Shown here: piece by piece, positions 1 through 12,059 of the stretch | Layout of the letters: each line of letters starts with the position of its first letter | How positions within the stretch are numbered: position 1 is the stretch's first letter | NCBI GenBank assembly: GCA_963575745.1 | Contig: CAUYUJ010015698.1 | Coordinates: 186,700 to 250,699 of the forward strand | Length of the DNA: 64,000 bases | Source: Prorocentrum cordatum | Taxonomy: Eukaryota; Sar; Dinophyceae; Prorocentrales; Prorocentraceae | Reading direction: 5' to 3' | Translations under genes and position numbers: made by a program | Notes under the pieces: generated by a model | The model's database searches: none | Seen by the model: only the letters and a program-made list of their open reading frames with translations | What the model was told of the DNA's origin: nothing

Positions 1-1
1 C

Positions 2-815
2 AAGACATGGACCAAAAGTCCGAGAGCTGTCCTCTGAGACTGTAGCCTAAACCACACTGCCTGCACTTGATGCAGGCCTTCAGGACGTGTGAGTCATGCT
101 CTGCGTCTCGCAATCTGCAAATACGCTCAGACAGGGAGGTGGCTCGCCCACGAGCTCGCTGCGGTTCGCGGCGGCCGCCCATTTCTCGGTCTGGTTATAA
201 TTATTATCAAAACTTGCGCTGCTAAACCATCGCCACGCAAAACCTGGGAAACGTGAGCCTCGCTCAACTGGGCCTTCTCAGCGGCCCAATAGGGGAAATG
301 ACCAGCAGCTTTGTTCAAATGCATCTCAACATCCGCCAAAAACAACATACTCTCGGCCGGGTTTGGGCGGGGTGCTCCTTGGTGCAGATCAGTTGGAGCG
401 AACACCCTCGTTCAGACAGTGCGCGGTGATATTCGGCCCAGAGGTCGAGCGCGCTAGATTTACGTTTAGCTCTGCGACTCCTTCTGGCACCCTTCACAAC
501 GAGGAGACAGCCGCAATAAACTCCCACATCTCCGATACTAGCACGCAATAACTCGATGGGCGCAAACACTTCGGCTCTCGGCGAAGACTGACGCGCGCTC
601 GGGAAGGGCCCGCGCCCTGCAGCGTCGATCCTGCCGTCTGGTCCAAGATGCACGAGCGACCGGGCGCATCTTCTGAGCCCCCAGTCTCCACAATACTTAC
701 CTCCTGACCAACCATTCTCCAGTCCCCCCCCGCATAAGCTCCCCTCCGACGCATCTCCCCCGATCTCACACGAGACGCCGGGGCGGGGGGGGGGAATGCC
801 CAGGGAGTCGCTCAA
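2..815 (-). pseudogene. LINE-a RNase H and Cys-rich tail, broken, runs off the window
   Basis: The frame 315-815 contains GDASEG (first catalytic Asp), SPRAEVFAPIELL (Glu), and LDLWAEYHRAL followed by KEHP (His region). The third acidic block reads GVYCGC, so its Asp is lost. The remaining part continues in another frame towards 127. At 2-76 a CIKCRQCG...LRGQLSDF...C motif matches the tail finger of the other LINEs. The order RT, RNase H, Cys tail is as in LINE-b. Confidence 0.7.
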
Positions 816-849
816 CGACGGGGGACCTTAACGCCAGAAGCTCACTTTC

Positions 850-3086
850 TCACTTTTGGCGGTGTCCCTGGGGGGGGGGGTCGGTCATCTCGATGGTGCG
901 ATCAGGGATATCACGGTTACACTCGCACTGCCAGCATCGGTGCAACGGAGTCTCAGGGGCGACTCTACACCTGCCGCGCAGTCCTCTGCTAGCAGAGACA
1001 TAACCAGCAGTGCGCAATCGATCCTCAGGCCACGACGCCGCGACGATAGCAATTCGCAGGATACCAGCAGACTCGCGCTCGCCGTCACGGGCGAGCTTGG
1101 ACAGAAACCTACGCACGGGAGTGACAGCAACACCTCTTTCAAGGCCAGCACCGCAAGAGTGCTTCGATGCCTGGTCCCAGGGCGAGGACAAACAGGTTTC
1201 AAGAGCGAAACCCAAAACTGGCAAGGGGAAATCTCCGTCATGCGCCCTCAAAGCATGCTCTTCCGTGCGCCAACACACAGGCGACAAAGCCTGCCAGCCT
1301 TGGCCACGAAGAACAGCAATGGTAGCCGACATCGGTCCCTTGACAATCTGCCAGCGGCGCTTTGCGCGATCTATCTGGGAGGAAATCTTGTCCCAAACGT
1401 CAGCGCGCAGCCTGCGGGCTCTGTGGTCAAGTTCAGCCCCAGCCATGGCCCATCCATTGAGTTGCTCATAACGAAGCCTAAACTGGGGGTCATCCTTCGC
1501 GCCCCCCAACGCCCCAAGGAGAGTGGTGGCGCACGACCCAGGGGCCCGCAACCCAGAACGCGTGGCGGCCTGAGCCAACATGGACTTGACCTGTCCAGGG
1601 GTCAGCCCTGAGACTTCATGGCCCCGCGACACGACCGCCAGAAGCCCGGCGGGTTTGTACAACTTGCTCGCCCAGCCAACAAGCCGAGCAAGAAACTGCG
1701 CCTCCATACTTTTTCGGTTGGCGACAGCTTGCCTTTGCCGAAGCCTGCTCACATCGCGACGAACGCCCGCGGGAGACATGACCCCCAGATATCGGACCGA
1801 CGTTCGCCACAGGATAGGTAGGTTGACCGACATGATGCGCTGCGTAACCTCGGCTCCGAGACCTGTATGGGAGCAGGCTACTGTACTTTTGCCGGCGATG
1901 GAAGTGCCGGCCGCTTCCAGCTGGCGGCATAAATGAACTGCAGCAGACGCGAAGGATGCGAGGATCTCCTCGCGCGTGCCATGCTGCGTCTGAGTGATGT
2001 CATCCACGTAGCCCTCGATGCTCCCTGGCTGGAAAAACGCATGTGCCTGGTCCAGAGATGTCATGCGCATAGATTAACCCGCGGCATGACTTGGCCACGA
2101 CCAGGCAGGGCCCATCCCAGTGGGAATGAGGTGAGAACAAAACCCCTGGGCTTCAATTGCACGGGGAGACCCATGCTAAACGATGCCCTAAAACAAGGGG
2201 AACAAATGGGTAATTCATCTCAGCGGCGAGTCCACCCAGGCGGCAGGAATCAACAATAGCAAAAAAACATCTTCTAGTCCCGATACGCTCCACTGGGGCA
2301 TAGCCCAGGGCACCTAGCCACCTCATGCCCGAGCTCTCGGTGCAGCGCAGCCTGCAGAGCGGAGGGCCCCCGAATGGCGGTGTCCCAATGGTTAACCTGA
2401 GCGAGAGTCCAACTCTCAATGCAGTTCCCACGCGCCTTGCAATGCAATCGGTGCACGGTAGGGCACTTGCAAACAGGGCGCTCGCTCTCAGACTTTGGCA
2501 AAACGGCAACGATGCCCATGATAATCTGGGTCGGCCACATCAGCCGACGCTCGCAGTCGTTGAGGAAGTGGGCAAAGCGACGCGCGGCATCTGGCGGCAG
2601 GGGGGCAATCAAACGAGGCGGCCACTGGTCGACACCAACGGCCGCGTCCTCTCGGAAGAGAATAGCAGCTCTCTGAATATCCCCAGGACCCGACGGCTCA
2701 ATATCCTCCAAATATTCTAAAGCCCGAGGCCGAAGGACATCCACAACTCCAGAAAGCTGCCCCGCTCATCCCCCTTGGCTTCCCAAGCTTTTTCCCCGGA
2801 AGTCCCCCCGGTATTTCATCGCATCCCCAGGGGGCTGGTGCACCTCAGCTGGCGCCACCAAGACCTCGAGGTCAGCGCGTTGGTCGTGCCTGAGCCAGGA
2901 ATGCACTCGCTTGGCGCCTCTACGCAGCGCCTTGAGGAGCCGCCTCTGCATGCCCGCCTTAATTTCCGCACGCGCGGCGCTCCGCGCCTTAGTGGGGTCG
3001 CGCGGATCGCGTCGGAAACGGCACTGGGGCGCGCTAGACAAGCGAGCTAGACAAGCGAGCCCGCCGCCAATCTGGGGTTCGGCCAT
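850..3086 (-). pseudogene. LINE-a reverse transcriptase, broken
   Basis: RT motifs occur in order on the minus strand. The fingers (2274-2744) contain AVGVDQW and WPTQIIMGIVAVLPK, then NHWDTAIRGPSALQAA. A motif A remnant (IVDSCRLGGLAAEMNYP) lies near 2200-2280 in another frame. Catalytic motif C is YVDD at about 1996-2007 in the 406-aa frame 850-2070. That frame then carries the thumb and a CRVAPETPLHRCWQCEC knuckle shared with LINE-b. The frame 2766-3086 looks like the EEP-RT linker. At least two frameshifts separate the fingers from motif C. Confidence 0.8.
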
Positions 3087-3461
3087 CGCAAGGGACGCGA
3101 CACTCGCCGACTCGAGAAGCGAGACCAGCCAAGGGACCCTTCAAGTGGTGATACGAATTCCACGAACGTTTCGCGATCGATAACCCATACCCCCCCCCCC
3201 CCCCTCCCCCCCAAACTTCCGCGACGCATGCGCCCAACCAAACATAGCGCTGGTTGTCGGAAACACTCCCAATGCACTCCTCGTCGCCCAACCTCCCCGC
3301 ATTTGAAGCAAGGATATACCCCTCTAGAAACTTCTGGAGCGACTGCGTCCATAGGTGGGGCCCTGGCCAGTGCATCTTCTCAGTGGGCCTGCTCCAAGTC
3401 GAATGCTGCATCGAGACTACGGACGACGGGTTGTCGCGCGCGCGCGGCAGTAGCTTATCAT

Positions 3462-4051
3462 TCAGAAAACTAGGCGGCGATAAACCATGATCAGTGACCT
3501 GCTCCAAATAATGGGCCCATGGCATATTAGACCCCAGGCAGGGGGGAACAGGGATCTGCGCGCCGTCGCCGCCGCAGTTCTTGCTCGACCGCTGCGCAAG
3601 TCAGGGGCACTGCCAGGCAAGCATGGGTCTTGGACGGGGAGGGTTCGCGTTTGGTAACGCGCAAGTAATCGGCAATATCGCTGGACGCAACCACGTAATC
3701 GATCAACGCCCTCCCCCCCGCGGCTGCATATCAATTGCATCCTTCAGGTGGGATAGCTCGTGCGCGGGCAAGCCTGGGAAAAACGCCCAGGCCGAGGTCG
3801 GTGATCGGAATATTGACGTTACCCTTCGGGGTCTGGGGAATGGTCAGTGCACCCACAAACTCAAATATTTCACGCAGAAAATCAATGTTCACCCCAGTTA
3901 CACCCAGGCCGTCATCTAAATCGCACACTCCTACAGCAATGACAGCTTGCTTGGTTTTCAACTGCAAAAACAACCAATGGCCTCCAGAGCCATGGCCCAG
4001 GAGGGCAGAATCCGACGACAGGAAACGTCTGACATATAAACCCCTACTCAC
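3462..4051 (-). pseudogene. LINE-a EEP endonuclease domain, broken
   Basis: Two frames together give a decayed endonuclease/exonuclease/phosphatase domain. The first (3731-4051) has a remnant of the GDWN block (VGVCDLDDG). The second has IDYVVASSDIADY followed by KTHACLAV, which fits the usual IDY and SDH-x-P region. In an intact LINE this domain nicks the target DNA to prime reverse transcription. A frameshift lies near 3730. Pairing of the frames rests on alignment by eye with LINE-b and LINE-e. Confidence 0.6.
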
Positions 4052-4344
4052 TACTGACCCTACCCCACCACAATGAAGCCCTCCTTCCAGGGGATGGGAT
4101 GGCAGGGTTCACCTCCTCTTCGCGAGGCTGCAAGTCTCGCCCAACATCCGATGTTCACAAAAAAAATACATCACATATTGGTTTCACTTCCCGGGCAGAG
4201 GAGAGTGAAACAATCGTCCAACTCGTTATATTGCAGAACACCAGCTCGACAGTGTGAGGCGCAAGCTGCAGGCGATGGCGACTACTCTGGGGCCTCGCCC
4301 TCACTGCACCCTCCGCGTCGAGAGCTTAGCGACGACCAGGTGGG

Positions 4345-5764
4345 CTAGGAGGGCCGCGCCCCTCCTCCCGCTGCGCCAGCCCTTGCACCTGCATCTCCTT
4401 CGACTGGTACGTGGACTTCTCCAGCCGCGGGTCCGGCTCCTCCAGGGACAGGGACCGCCGCGGCGTCTTGAGGTTGGAACTGCTGCAGCTCGCGGTTGAA
4501 GGACGCCGCCGCGCCGGCCCGCACGACCCGAGCCCTCTTGACGGCCTTCTGGCTGGCCTGCTTGCATAGCAGCTCCTTCAATCGATCTCGCTCTGACTCC
4601 AGCGACGGCTTCTCGATGGCCGACTTCTTAAGTTCTCGCAGCTCGTCCCGAGATCATAGCAGCATGAGACATGTCATCGTCGTCCCGATCTAGCGCCGCG
4701 CGCAGCTGCTGTGCCGCCTGACAGAAATCATACTGCTGGTCATGCAACTGAAACCACGCACGAAGTTCAGGCTCGCCCATGGTGGCCAGATTGGGCGGAG
4801 GCTGCAACACACCGCCCACGGCGCCCACGCGGCCCCCGCCACCAGCAGCACGAGCATGTACATGAGCGGGAGCAGCTAGAGGTACTGCTCCTCCACCGCC
4901 AGCAGGCTCGGCACCAGGCGCGGCTGCGGCAGGTTCGCGCCGACGCGCGGCGGCGGCCTCCTCGGCCACGCGCCGCTCCACATGCCTGCACTCCGCACGA
5001 TAGGCGTCGGGGGAAAACAGTTGCTTGGCCTCTTGAGCAGCTCGCGTCTCCTGTTGACACTCGGCGAAGCTTGCCACCGCGGCCGCGTGAGCAGCCTCCG
5101 CCTGTCGAAGAGCATCTCAATACGTGACCACACCCGCCAAACGGGCCTCCACTTCAGTCTGGGCAGTGCGCTCTGCCCGCGCCGCCCTCTCGACTCCTTT
5201 GGACAGCTCCGTCTGGCGAGCCGCCACCTTTTGTCCATCTCGTTGGCATTGGCGGCCAATCATTGGCGGGTTCTGGCGGCGGCGCCGCCTGAGCCCCTGC
5301 GGCGGCAGCCTCACAAAATGGTTGCTTGGAGGGTAGCTGCCATCGTTGGGTGCTGGGCGGCCAGGGCACTGAGCTGCTGCGCAAGGTCCGCCGCCTGCCC
5401 AGCCTGCACACAGCCGCTTGCCGCCGCGTTCTGACCTGCTCCTGTGCGGTAGTTTCTTGCACTTTGGGCAACGCCAATTGCCGTATCGATCGTACTCCCA
5501 GTGGCCACAGGCAGCGAACACCGAGGACGCTCCACCTCCGCGTGAGCGACCTCCCCCGCGAAAGCCACGATCACCATCATCGCACAGGCCACGGCCAGCA
5601 GCACGCCATGGGGTACGATACCGCCAAGCCATCACTCTCGACGCCTGACAGTGTGGGAACTGATGCTCCAGCAGGAGCTCAGGGCAGACTGATCGGGCCA
5701 GGAAACAACTGATAACAAGCCGCGAACTAGCAGTATCCACGCGTTCCCCTATGGAACAAGGCAT
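4345..5764 (-). pseudogene. LINE-a ORF1 (zinc finger plus coiled coil), broken
   Basis: The frame opens at an ATG touching the SL relict (5762-5764). It has a Cys4 motif of the form CGHW...NWRCPKC about 90 residues in, then a basic Pro/Arg region and an Ala/Glu/Gln-rich heptad-like stretch. An in-frame TGA at 5117-5119 splits it; the same frame continues to 4628. A frameshift then moves the reading to the frame ending near 4345. The Cys4 finger plus coil also occurs in ORF1 of LINE-b, -d and -e, which suggests an RNA-binding, self-associating ORF1 protein. Function is inferred from position and composition only. Confidence 0.65.
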
Positions 5765-5786
5765 CTTGAGCCAAAATGGTTACGGC
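5765..5786 (-). other. Relict dinoflagellate spliced leader at 5' end of LINE-a
   Basis: On the minus strand this 22-nt stretch matches the dinoflagellate spliced leader with one substitution (CCGTAACC in place of CCGTAGCC) and contains the core CCATTTTGGCTCAAG. It abuts an ATG that opens the ORF1 frame. The leader is normally added to mRNA by trans-splicing, so its presence in DNA indicates retroposition of a mature mRNA. A GGA-rich tract follows at once on the plus strand. Confidence 0.9.
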
Positions 5787-8029
5787 GGAGGAGGAGGAGG
5801 AAATGAAGGAGAACGAGGATGAGGCCGCCTCCCCATCCTATTCCTTCGCAGACCCGGAGCGAACAGTGCTGGGCCATCATTCTCGTAGCAGGTGGTTCGG
5901 TAACAAGCGAGCGGGCAAGGTGAGCGTGACGTCGGCTGGCAGTACTGCGCAGGTGGCTGTGGGAGTCAAAACTGTGAAGATTATACCAAAGATGGCGAAA
6001 GCGAGTGAAGTAGCTTCTGCAGTAAACGCAGCCGCCGGTGAAGAAACAACAAGTACATGGTCAAAGTGCGTGCTCATGCTGTCAGAACTCGAGCACTGCA
6101 TCCACCATCCAGGCTGCGCCAGAGCACGTCACCCAGCAAGCACCCCTTTTCTGAATAGCAGATGCGATTCGCAGCACGCAGAAAACATTGCTCAGGGGCG
6201 GCGACATATCTCGATGCATGTTTCGCCCCAGTAGCTGGGAAAGGTCTGTCGAACATCCACCCCCCAGAACTTGGAAACGAAACATGTGTCTGGTTACCTC
6301 ATTGATGGACTCGGGCCCCACCAATAGTGGAACATAGTATAACAACAATCAAGATTATTGCAAACGCGACGAGGAGAAGGAAGCGATTCTGAGCAACGCC
6401 TTCGGAGAAGAATACGTCGATACATATATCTATGTATACATATAGAGATATTGCACTCCGTTTTACAAACGTGCTCAGAATTCCTCTGTCGCGCAGGGTT
6501 GCCCAGGGAGCATGATTGGCTGGGGGAAAGACTTCCCGAACATTATCCAGCGCGGCCAGCGCAAGCAGGAAGCTAATCGGTGGTCCGCGACGCGGGCGCC
6601 GACGACGAAAAAATGTACGTAGATTGTACATATGTTGAGGGGGCGGAGGGGGCAGGGGGGGAGGCGGGGCGAGTGCTTTCCCCGCCGAGAGAAATAGGGG
6701 CGACGATGACTAAACGTCTCGCGAGGTTACCCCAAAAACGATCGACCAGAAGTCAGCAAGTATAGCAGTCTAGCCGCATGTAGAACATGTTCGAGACATC
6801 TTCTGGAACATTGGAATCAGACTATCGAGCTTTTTCAACAGGACGTCTCGATGCATGACGTCGGCGAGCAACGCACAATCCCCCACGAAAGTATGTCGAA
6901 TAATTGAATATGATGTGGTACGCAAATTTAACCGCGTTCGCATGCGGTTCGTTGATATTGCGTCAGGAAAACTGTGGTAGAAGGGGTAAGCACAAACAGG
7001 GAAGTCGAACAGTTACATCGTAAGTGCCCCTTCCCCACACGTTCTCCTTGGTCACGAGAAAAATTCTCGTGCGTATCAGTCACATCGGAGGAGCTGTCGA
7101 CCAGCTTGGAGAAGCCCTCCGGCAGGTCAAGGATCGTCTAGCTCGATGCTGCGCTGGACGGGGGCCCTGTGAGATGGGATGATCGCCTGCACTAGTTTCG
7201 TACACCCACGACGCTCCTGAGTGGAGGGACTCCGATGCGCCTCGTTCGCTCAGGCGCCAACAGTGGCGCTTGAGATTGCACGCAGTCGCGACCGCTGGGG
7301 GGGCGAACGTTGAATCAATCGGACAGCTTGCTTGCCCAGAAGAGGACAGCGCGAACGACATCTGCCAGTGGACCTCGATCAATCCATGGCGATGTGCATC
7401 GGCTCGGCATCGGCAGTCCAATAGATCATGAGCATGCTCCAAGGACGAGATGCGGAGAATGTTTCTCGCAACAAAACCTTGAAACCTTCGGGTTGTCAAC
7501 TGTCCCTGGCCTGGACGATGACCTCAGTGCAGATCTGCGGGGTCGCTGCCCAGGGGCCCGGCCCGCGAGGCCGCGGATGCGGATGCGTATGTCTCCCGCC
7601 GACGCGAGCGTGCCATCTGAAGCAGCAGTAAAGCTTGCCGATCCAGCGAACGGACTGGAGCCCGACGATCTGGAGTCCTTCGGGAATGCCGCACGGACGG
7701 TTGGACCAATCCGATGGCGTGCAGCATAACTGTCGCTGGCGCACCTCTCACCGAAAGCGACGACCAGGGCTTGCGGCAGTTCCTCGTCAGCTTCGGGCTC
7801 GGAGGCCACCTCCCCGAGGCCTCTCCCAAGGCGACCGGCAGCCGCGAGACGGACAGATCCGAGAGAGTCCGAGGACGCACTATCCCACCTCAGCCTCGCG
7901 AGCGCGGGCCTGGAGGCAGGCAGGCATGGGGTCCCAGGGCAGCGAGAAGGCCGGAAGCCGAGCGCCCGGTGCAGGACATGGATGACCCTGCGGCCTCCCT
8001 GCAGCGCGAGCAGGGACGGCACTAGGGGG
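5787..8029. other. No gene recognised
   Basis: This stretch starts with a short GGA tract beside the LINE-a leader and then holds mixed-composition DNA. Open frames here (for example 7426-8022 minus and 7310-7729 plus) overlap each other on both strands, are rich in Arg, Pro and Ser, and show no motif I recognise. An AT-rich patch with ATACATATATCTATG lies near 6418-6450. Confidence 0.4.
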
Positions 8030-8085
8030 GGGGGGAGGGGGAGGAGGAGGAGGAGGAGGAGGAGGAGGAGGAGGAGGAGGAGGCG
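8030..8085 (+). repeat. GGA triplet tract at 3' end of LINE-b
   Basis: An uninterrupted G/GGA run, immediately beyond the LINE-b tail in minus-strand sense, where it reads CCT. Triplet tracts also flank LINE-a and LINE-e. Confidence 0.9.
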
Positions 8086-8134
8086 TTACGGAGTTACGGG
8101 TATGGCGACTATGTCGGTTACTAGTGGAAGCAGG

Positions 8135-8809
8135 TTAATCCCGCTGCTTCCTGGCTCTTCTGGCCTGCTCCTTCTTGCTGTAGACCTTAGGCCACAGCCC
8201 CTGGAGAATACGCTTACGATAATCGATTCGATTACCGTCGAGGCGTGTGCTGCATTCCTTGCCAAGCTGTGTCAGCTGTTCAGCCGCAAAACTCCCGCAA
8301 ACGAAACAGAACCACAACCTCAGCCCCGTGTGATACCGAAGAGTGTGAGACCCATGAGCGCACCCCCCCATAATGCGCACCCTTTGCCCAGGAAGGGGTC
8401 TACAAATGACGCCGTCCACACTAATTAGATCGAAACACGGTGAGCTCAGCCACTCGTTCTTACATGCGAGTGCGGTCGACCCCTTACAACGCGTGCAACA
8501 ACGACCATTCTCACCTAGGTGGTGCGACGAGGCGAACATTGCACAAACACTTGCTGCTGGGGGCTGAACGACCACAGAAGATTGACGATGCCTACGCCGA
8601 CTGCCGAAACCCTCATCCTGTGACAAGAGCTCCTCTGCTTGTATGGCCTCGAGTGTGCTCTGTAAAATGCGCATGCGTACAGCAAAAGCCATCTATTCAG
8701 CACTATGTACCCGCGCGCGTGTGCCTTCAGACAAGCGTGCGACCGCAGCTCCAGCTGCTGCGAACTCATCTGCTACTGTGTTGCCTACGATAATGTACCT
8801 GGGCGAGTG
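8135..8809 (-). pseudogene. LINE-b RNase H C-terminus and double Cys tail
   Basis: After a TAA at 8810-8812 the RNase H C-terminal block GNTVADE is still readable, giving the last catalytic Asp. The 185-aa frame 8135-8692 then carries two Cys motifs: CCTRCKGS...LSSPC and CFVCGSF...LGKEC. The same pair can be traced in LINE-d, and the second motif in LINE-c and LINE-e. A nucleic-acid-binding role is inferred from the Cys spacing. Confidence 0.65.
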
Positions 8810-11800
8810 TTATCCTATCATGTGCTCGGCTCCGAGGTGAGAATTAATGAAGAGAACCGTGCAGTGCAAATCTGGCTTGCGAGATAGCTCCTGCCCTATG
8901 CGCCACCACAGGTCAGCGTCGGGGCCCGCGGGGGAGAGCCAACGGGATTCGTACCAGCCTGAGCACACTGCAGCATTATCTGTGGTGTATATGCTATGTC
9001 CAGCACTCTCGCGAACACACACCCACAGACTGTACAATTCACCTCGAGCAACTGTTTGCCTACATCCTGGGAGAGCAGCCCAAGTGCCAACATCTATGTG
9101 CATGTCATCGTCTAACGAGCGAAAGAGAGCGATGCCTATCCCGACGCGACGGTGGAGGGGGTGGTGCGTTTCCTTACCTCCACTGGCGTCCCCGAACAAG
9201 TATAAAGGGTGTGAAACCGTTCCTCTGCCGAAACCGACAAACTCAGATCCAGTCGAGACGTGCCAAACCTCACGATCAGGCGGACTCTCGACAGCTACCC
9301 AAAATGACGGCAGAAGACCCCTTGTCCAGAAACACTCCTCAGCGTCGGCCTGGGCGTAGGCCTTGCTGGCGCACGATTCGCTCAACTTATAGACTGGGCT
9401 GTCCGAGCGAGACTCGCAACCCCAAATCCTGTGAAAGCTGGTCTCGGGCGCCGCTCGGCACCGTGGACACTCCTGCGAAATCTGCTGCTTGCAACGTGTT
9501 TGCCGCCTGGTCCTGGGCCAAGAAGCTCCCGTTGCTACAGCAAGCATGAGGCCTGCCAGGCGTGGCCCGCCAGGGCCTTGCTCTAATTGCTGACGCAACT
9601 GCCTGTAAGAATGATTACATATTCCGCCTTCCATACCACTGCCGCCGAAGTGTTTGGCAGCGTCAGCCCAACGATTGGTCTGGACAGAAACTTGAAACTC
9701 TTGAAAGAAACTCTCAGGGATGTCGATCGCTGCGCACCCCGTTAGACCTTGCTCATTGAAATCCCAACTGCACGTGCCGTCAGGGATATCCCAAGAGCTG
9801 GCCGTTGTAGGAGTCCACCCTGCATTCAGAAGGTAGGTGATGACTGTAGCCTGAGGTCCTCGAATCCTCCGACACCGCTGCGTAGGCGGGAGGGCCGCCA
9901 ACTCCTGAACGATGTCCGTCCAGGTGCGGTTCACGCCAGCTCGGAGATGTGCCTCAGACACCCACGTGGTCAGCCACATCCTCAGCGTGTCCAGCGGAAG
10001 CCTGTAGGCAGGGTCCCTCAGCGGTGTCTTGAGGTCGAGGAGCGTGGTGACGCACCTGCCCGTCAACCTCGGGGCTGACGCGTTGGCAAGCTGTCTCCTC
10101 ACCGACGCCATCTGACCTCCGAATACTCCGTGGAGATGATGGGCGTAGAGCCCCGCAGGGGCCGCTCCTTGCTGCTCGAGTCGACGAGTGACGCGATATC
10201 GGCGAAGTGTGCGAGCATACCGAGTGATCTTGACCGACATCGCATAATGCTTGACGGCACGTGACCTTCGCGTTGCTCGGCCTTGCCTGCGACCTCCACT
10301 CAAATCAGCGCCGGGGTAGGGAGCTTGGCTGGCATACCTGAGCTTGTACCCGCGAGCTGCAATCCTGCGAGTGATGATGCGGGCATCATCGATGTGGCTG
10401 CAGATCACGACGCTCTTGGGGGAGATCCTCAGCCCTGCCGACTCCATGTTATGACAAGTGTCGAGGAGGCACCTGATCATCTGCCGACGCATCTCATGTC
10501 TAGAACCCCGAGCAACTTGCGACAAATCGTCCACCCACAGCCGATGTGACATGTTCACGTGGGCGGTGGTGATCCTGGACATGATGAAATGTGTGGCGCA
10601 TTTGCCGAACCTCGTTCCTGCTCTCAGCCCCTGCACGATGGAGCGCGTCGGGCAGAAGGGAGGTCCGTATGCACCTGATTGTCGAACACACCTCGCAGCC
10701 ATGCATTGCTGAAGCTCAAGTCCAAGGATCTCTGCGGGGAAATCCAAACGAAGAGCTGCTGCTGCGATACGATGCCAACCCACACTGTCGTAAAATTGAG
10801 CTATATCACATAATCCATGCCCGTGCGCGACTCCAAGCCGTCCAGCCAGTTCTTCGTCGACAGCTCGAAGAAAAACTTCCCGAGCAGCTGAATTGCCGCG
10901 CACTGCGGCATCCCAATGCGACTCGCACTCGTCCGTCCATGTTCCCACAAAACCTTCTCGCGATTGTGACCGCATCCTTGCGAAATGCGAAAGGAGTCCT
11001 ATAACTCGATCTCCGTTGCTCTTCTTTGCTAATAAATGTACCGATGGTGATCAGAATCTGATGTGGCCACGCTTGGTGCTGTTCACATAGTGTGAGCAGT
11101 GCAGCCAATTCGGCCAGCGCAATGTCTGGCAGGCGGTCCACATCCGATGAACACAGCCGATCAACACCCATCGCCGAGGAGGGCCTCGTACGTCGAAGCG
11201 CTGCACGAAGGTCGGCGACATCGATGGGCGGCAGTGCCTCCTCCTGGACGCGGCGCCTGATGACTCCAAAGAGGTCCAGCAGCTGCTCATGATCCTCCCC
11301 CTGTGGGGCCCACAACTCACGCCACTGCTGGGTTTTATAATCGAGCACGTCTCTTGGATGGATGAGCGTTCGATTGCCAACTTCGACTGAATCGGGAGCT
11401 AGAGGCGAGGACCTTATAGCCTTGTGCAGGGCGCTGACGGCTGGTGCCGACTCTGCCCAGTCACGAAATGAAGAAATAGAACGATGTATTGCTCGCTGCT
11501 GACTTCGCTTGGCAAGTCTGTTGGCGAAGTCGCAGCCGCTCGATAGGTCTGCCTCGGAGGGATCGCCTGACACCACCACTTGCAGAAACACCTTCCACTG
11601 TGACCAGGTGTGGGGGTCCCGCCTCCGAAGTACTCGATGCGCCTCCTCAGGAATGGTCCTTTGAAGTGCGCCGATAGCCTGGATGAGGATGCTCTGCTGC
11701 TTGCAACCGTTGTCCCGACGACGATGTTGAACCAGGGCCGAAAGTGCGGTAGCTGGCCGTGTCCACCAGCCACAGACCTTGTCGTGCAGCGGTTCCAGCC

Positions 11801-12056
11801 TCTGGGCCGTTGACTGCTGCACCGTGCCGATACGAAAACTCGCCGCCTGCCCTCGCGACAAGGATGGGGTGGCCTGCTGGTGGTGGGCGTGGACTGCCTC
11901 TTCCGCCGTGCGGACCCAGCTACAATGAAGTGCGCTGATGTGTGGGGCTGCCGAGTCCTGGGACGTGAGCCGAAAGGCTACGGAGTCGGCAACAACATCA
12001 GCAGGCAAGCAGGCGGCACCCGGGACGAACCCGACGTTTTCCTCGCTTGCACCCAA
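8810..12056 (-). pseudogene. LINE-b reverse transcriptase and RNase H
   Basis: Two overlapping frames make one RT-RNase H. The upstream frame (10806-12056) is the EEP-RT linker and the fingers (SSAMGVDRL near 11168; WPHQILITIGTFISK). A frameshift near 10930-10985 leads into the 721-aa frame 8810-10975. It has motif A CDIAQFYDS (about 10790-10810), motif B SIVQGLRAGTRFGK, motif C WVDD (10526-10537; Trp for the usual Tyr/Phe), a thumb, a CPRCRAAPETSFHRIWGC knuckle, and RNase H with GDASGG (near 9190), GELYSL, TTDN and NSH. All RNase H acidic residues are present, but the domain is cut by a TAA at 8810-8812. Confidence 0.88.
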
Positions 12057-12059
12057 GTT

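Larger units (their letters stand above)
1..5786 (-). mobile_element. LINE-a, decayed non-LTR retrotransposon
   Basis: Read on the minus strand this is an almost complete LINE: SL relict, ORF1, EEP endonuclease, RT with a YVDD motif, RNase H and the start of a Cys-rich tail that runs off the left edge. It is broken by several frameshifts and stops, so it is inactive. Domain order matches LINE-b and LINE-e. The 3' end and any target-site duplication lie outside the window. Confidence 0.85.
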
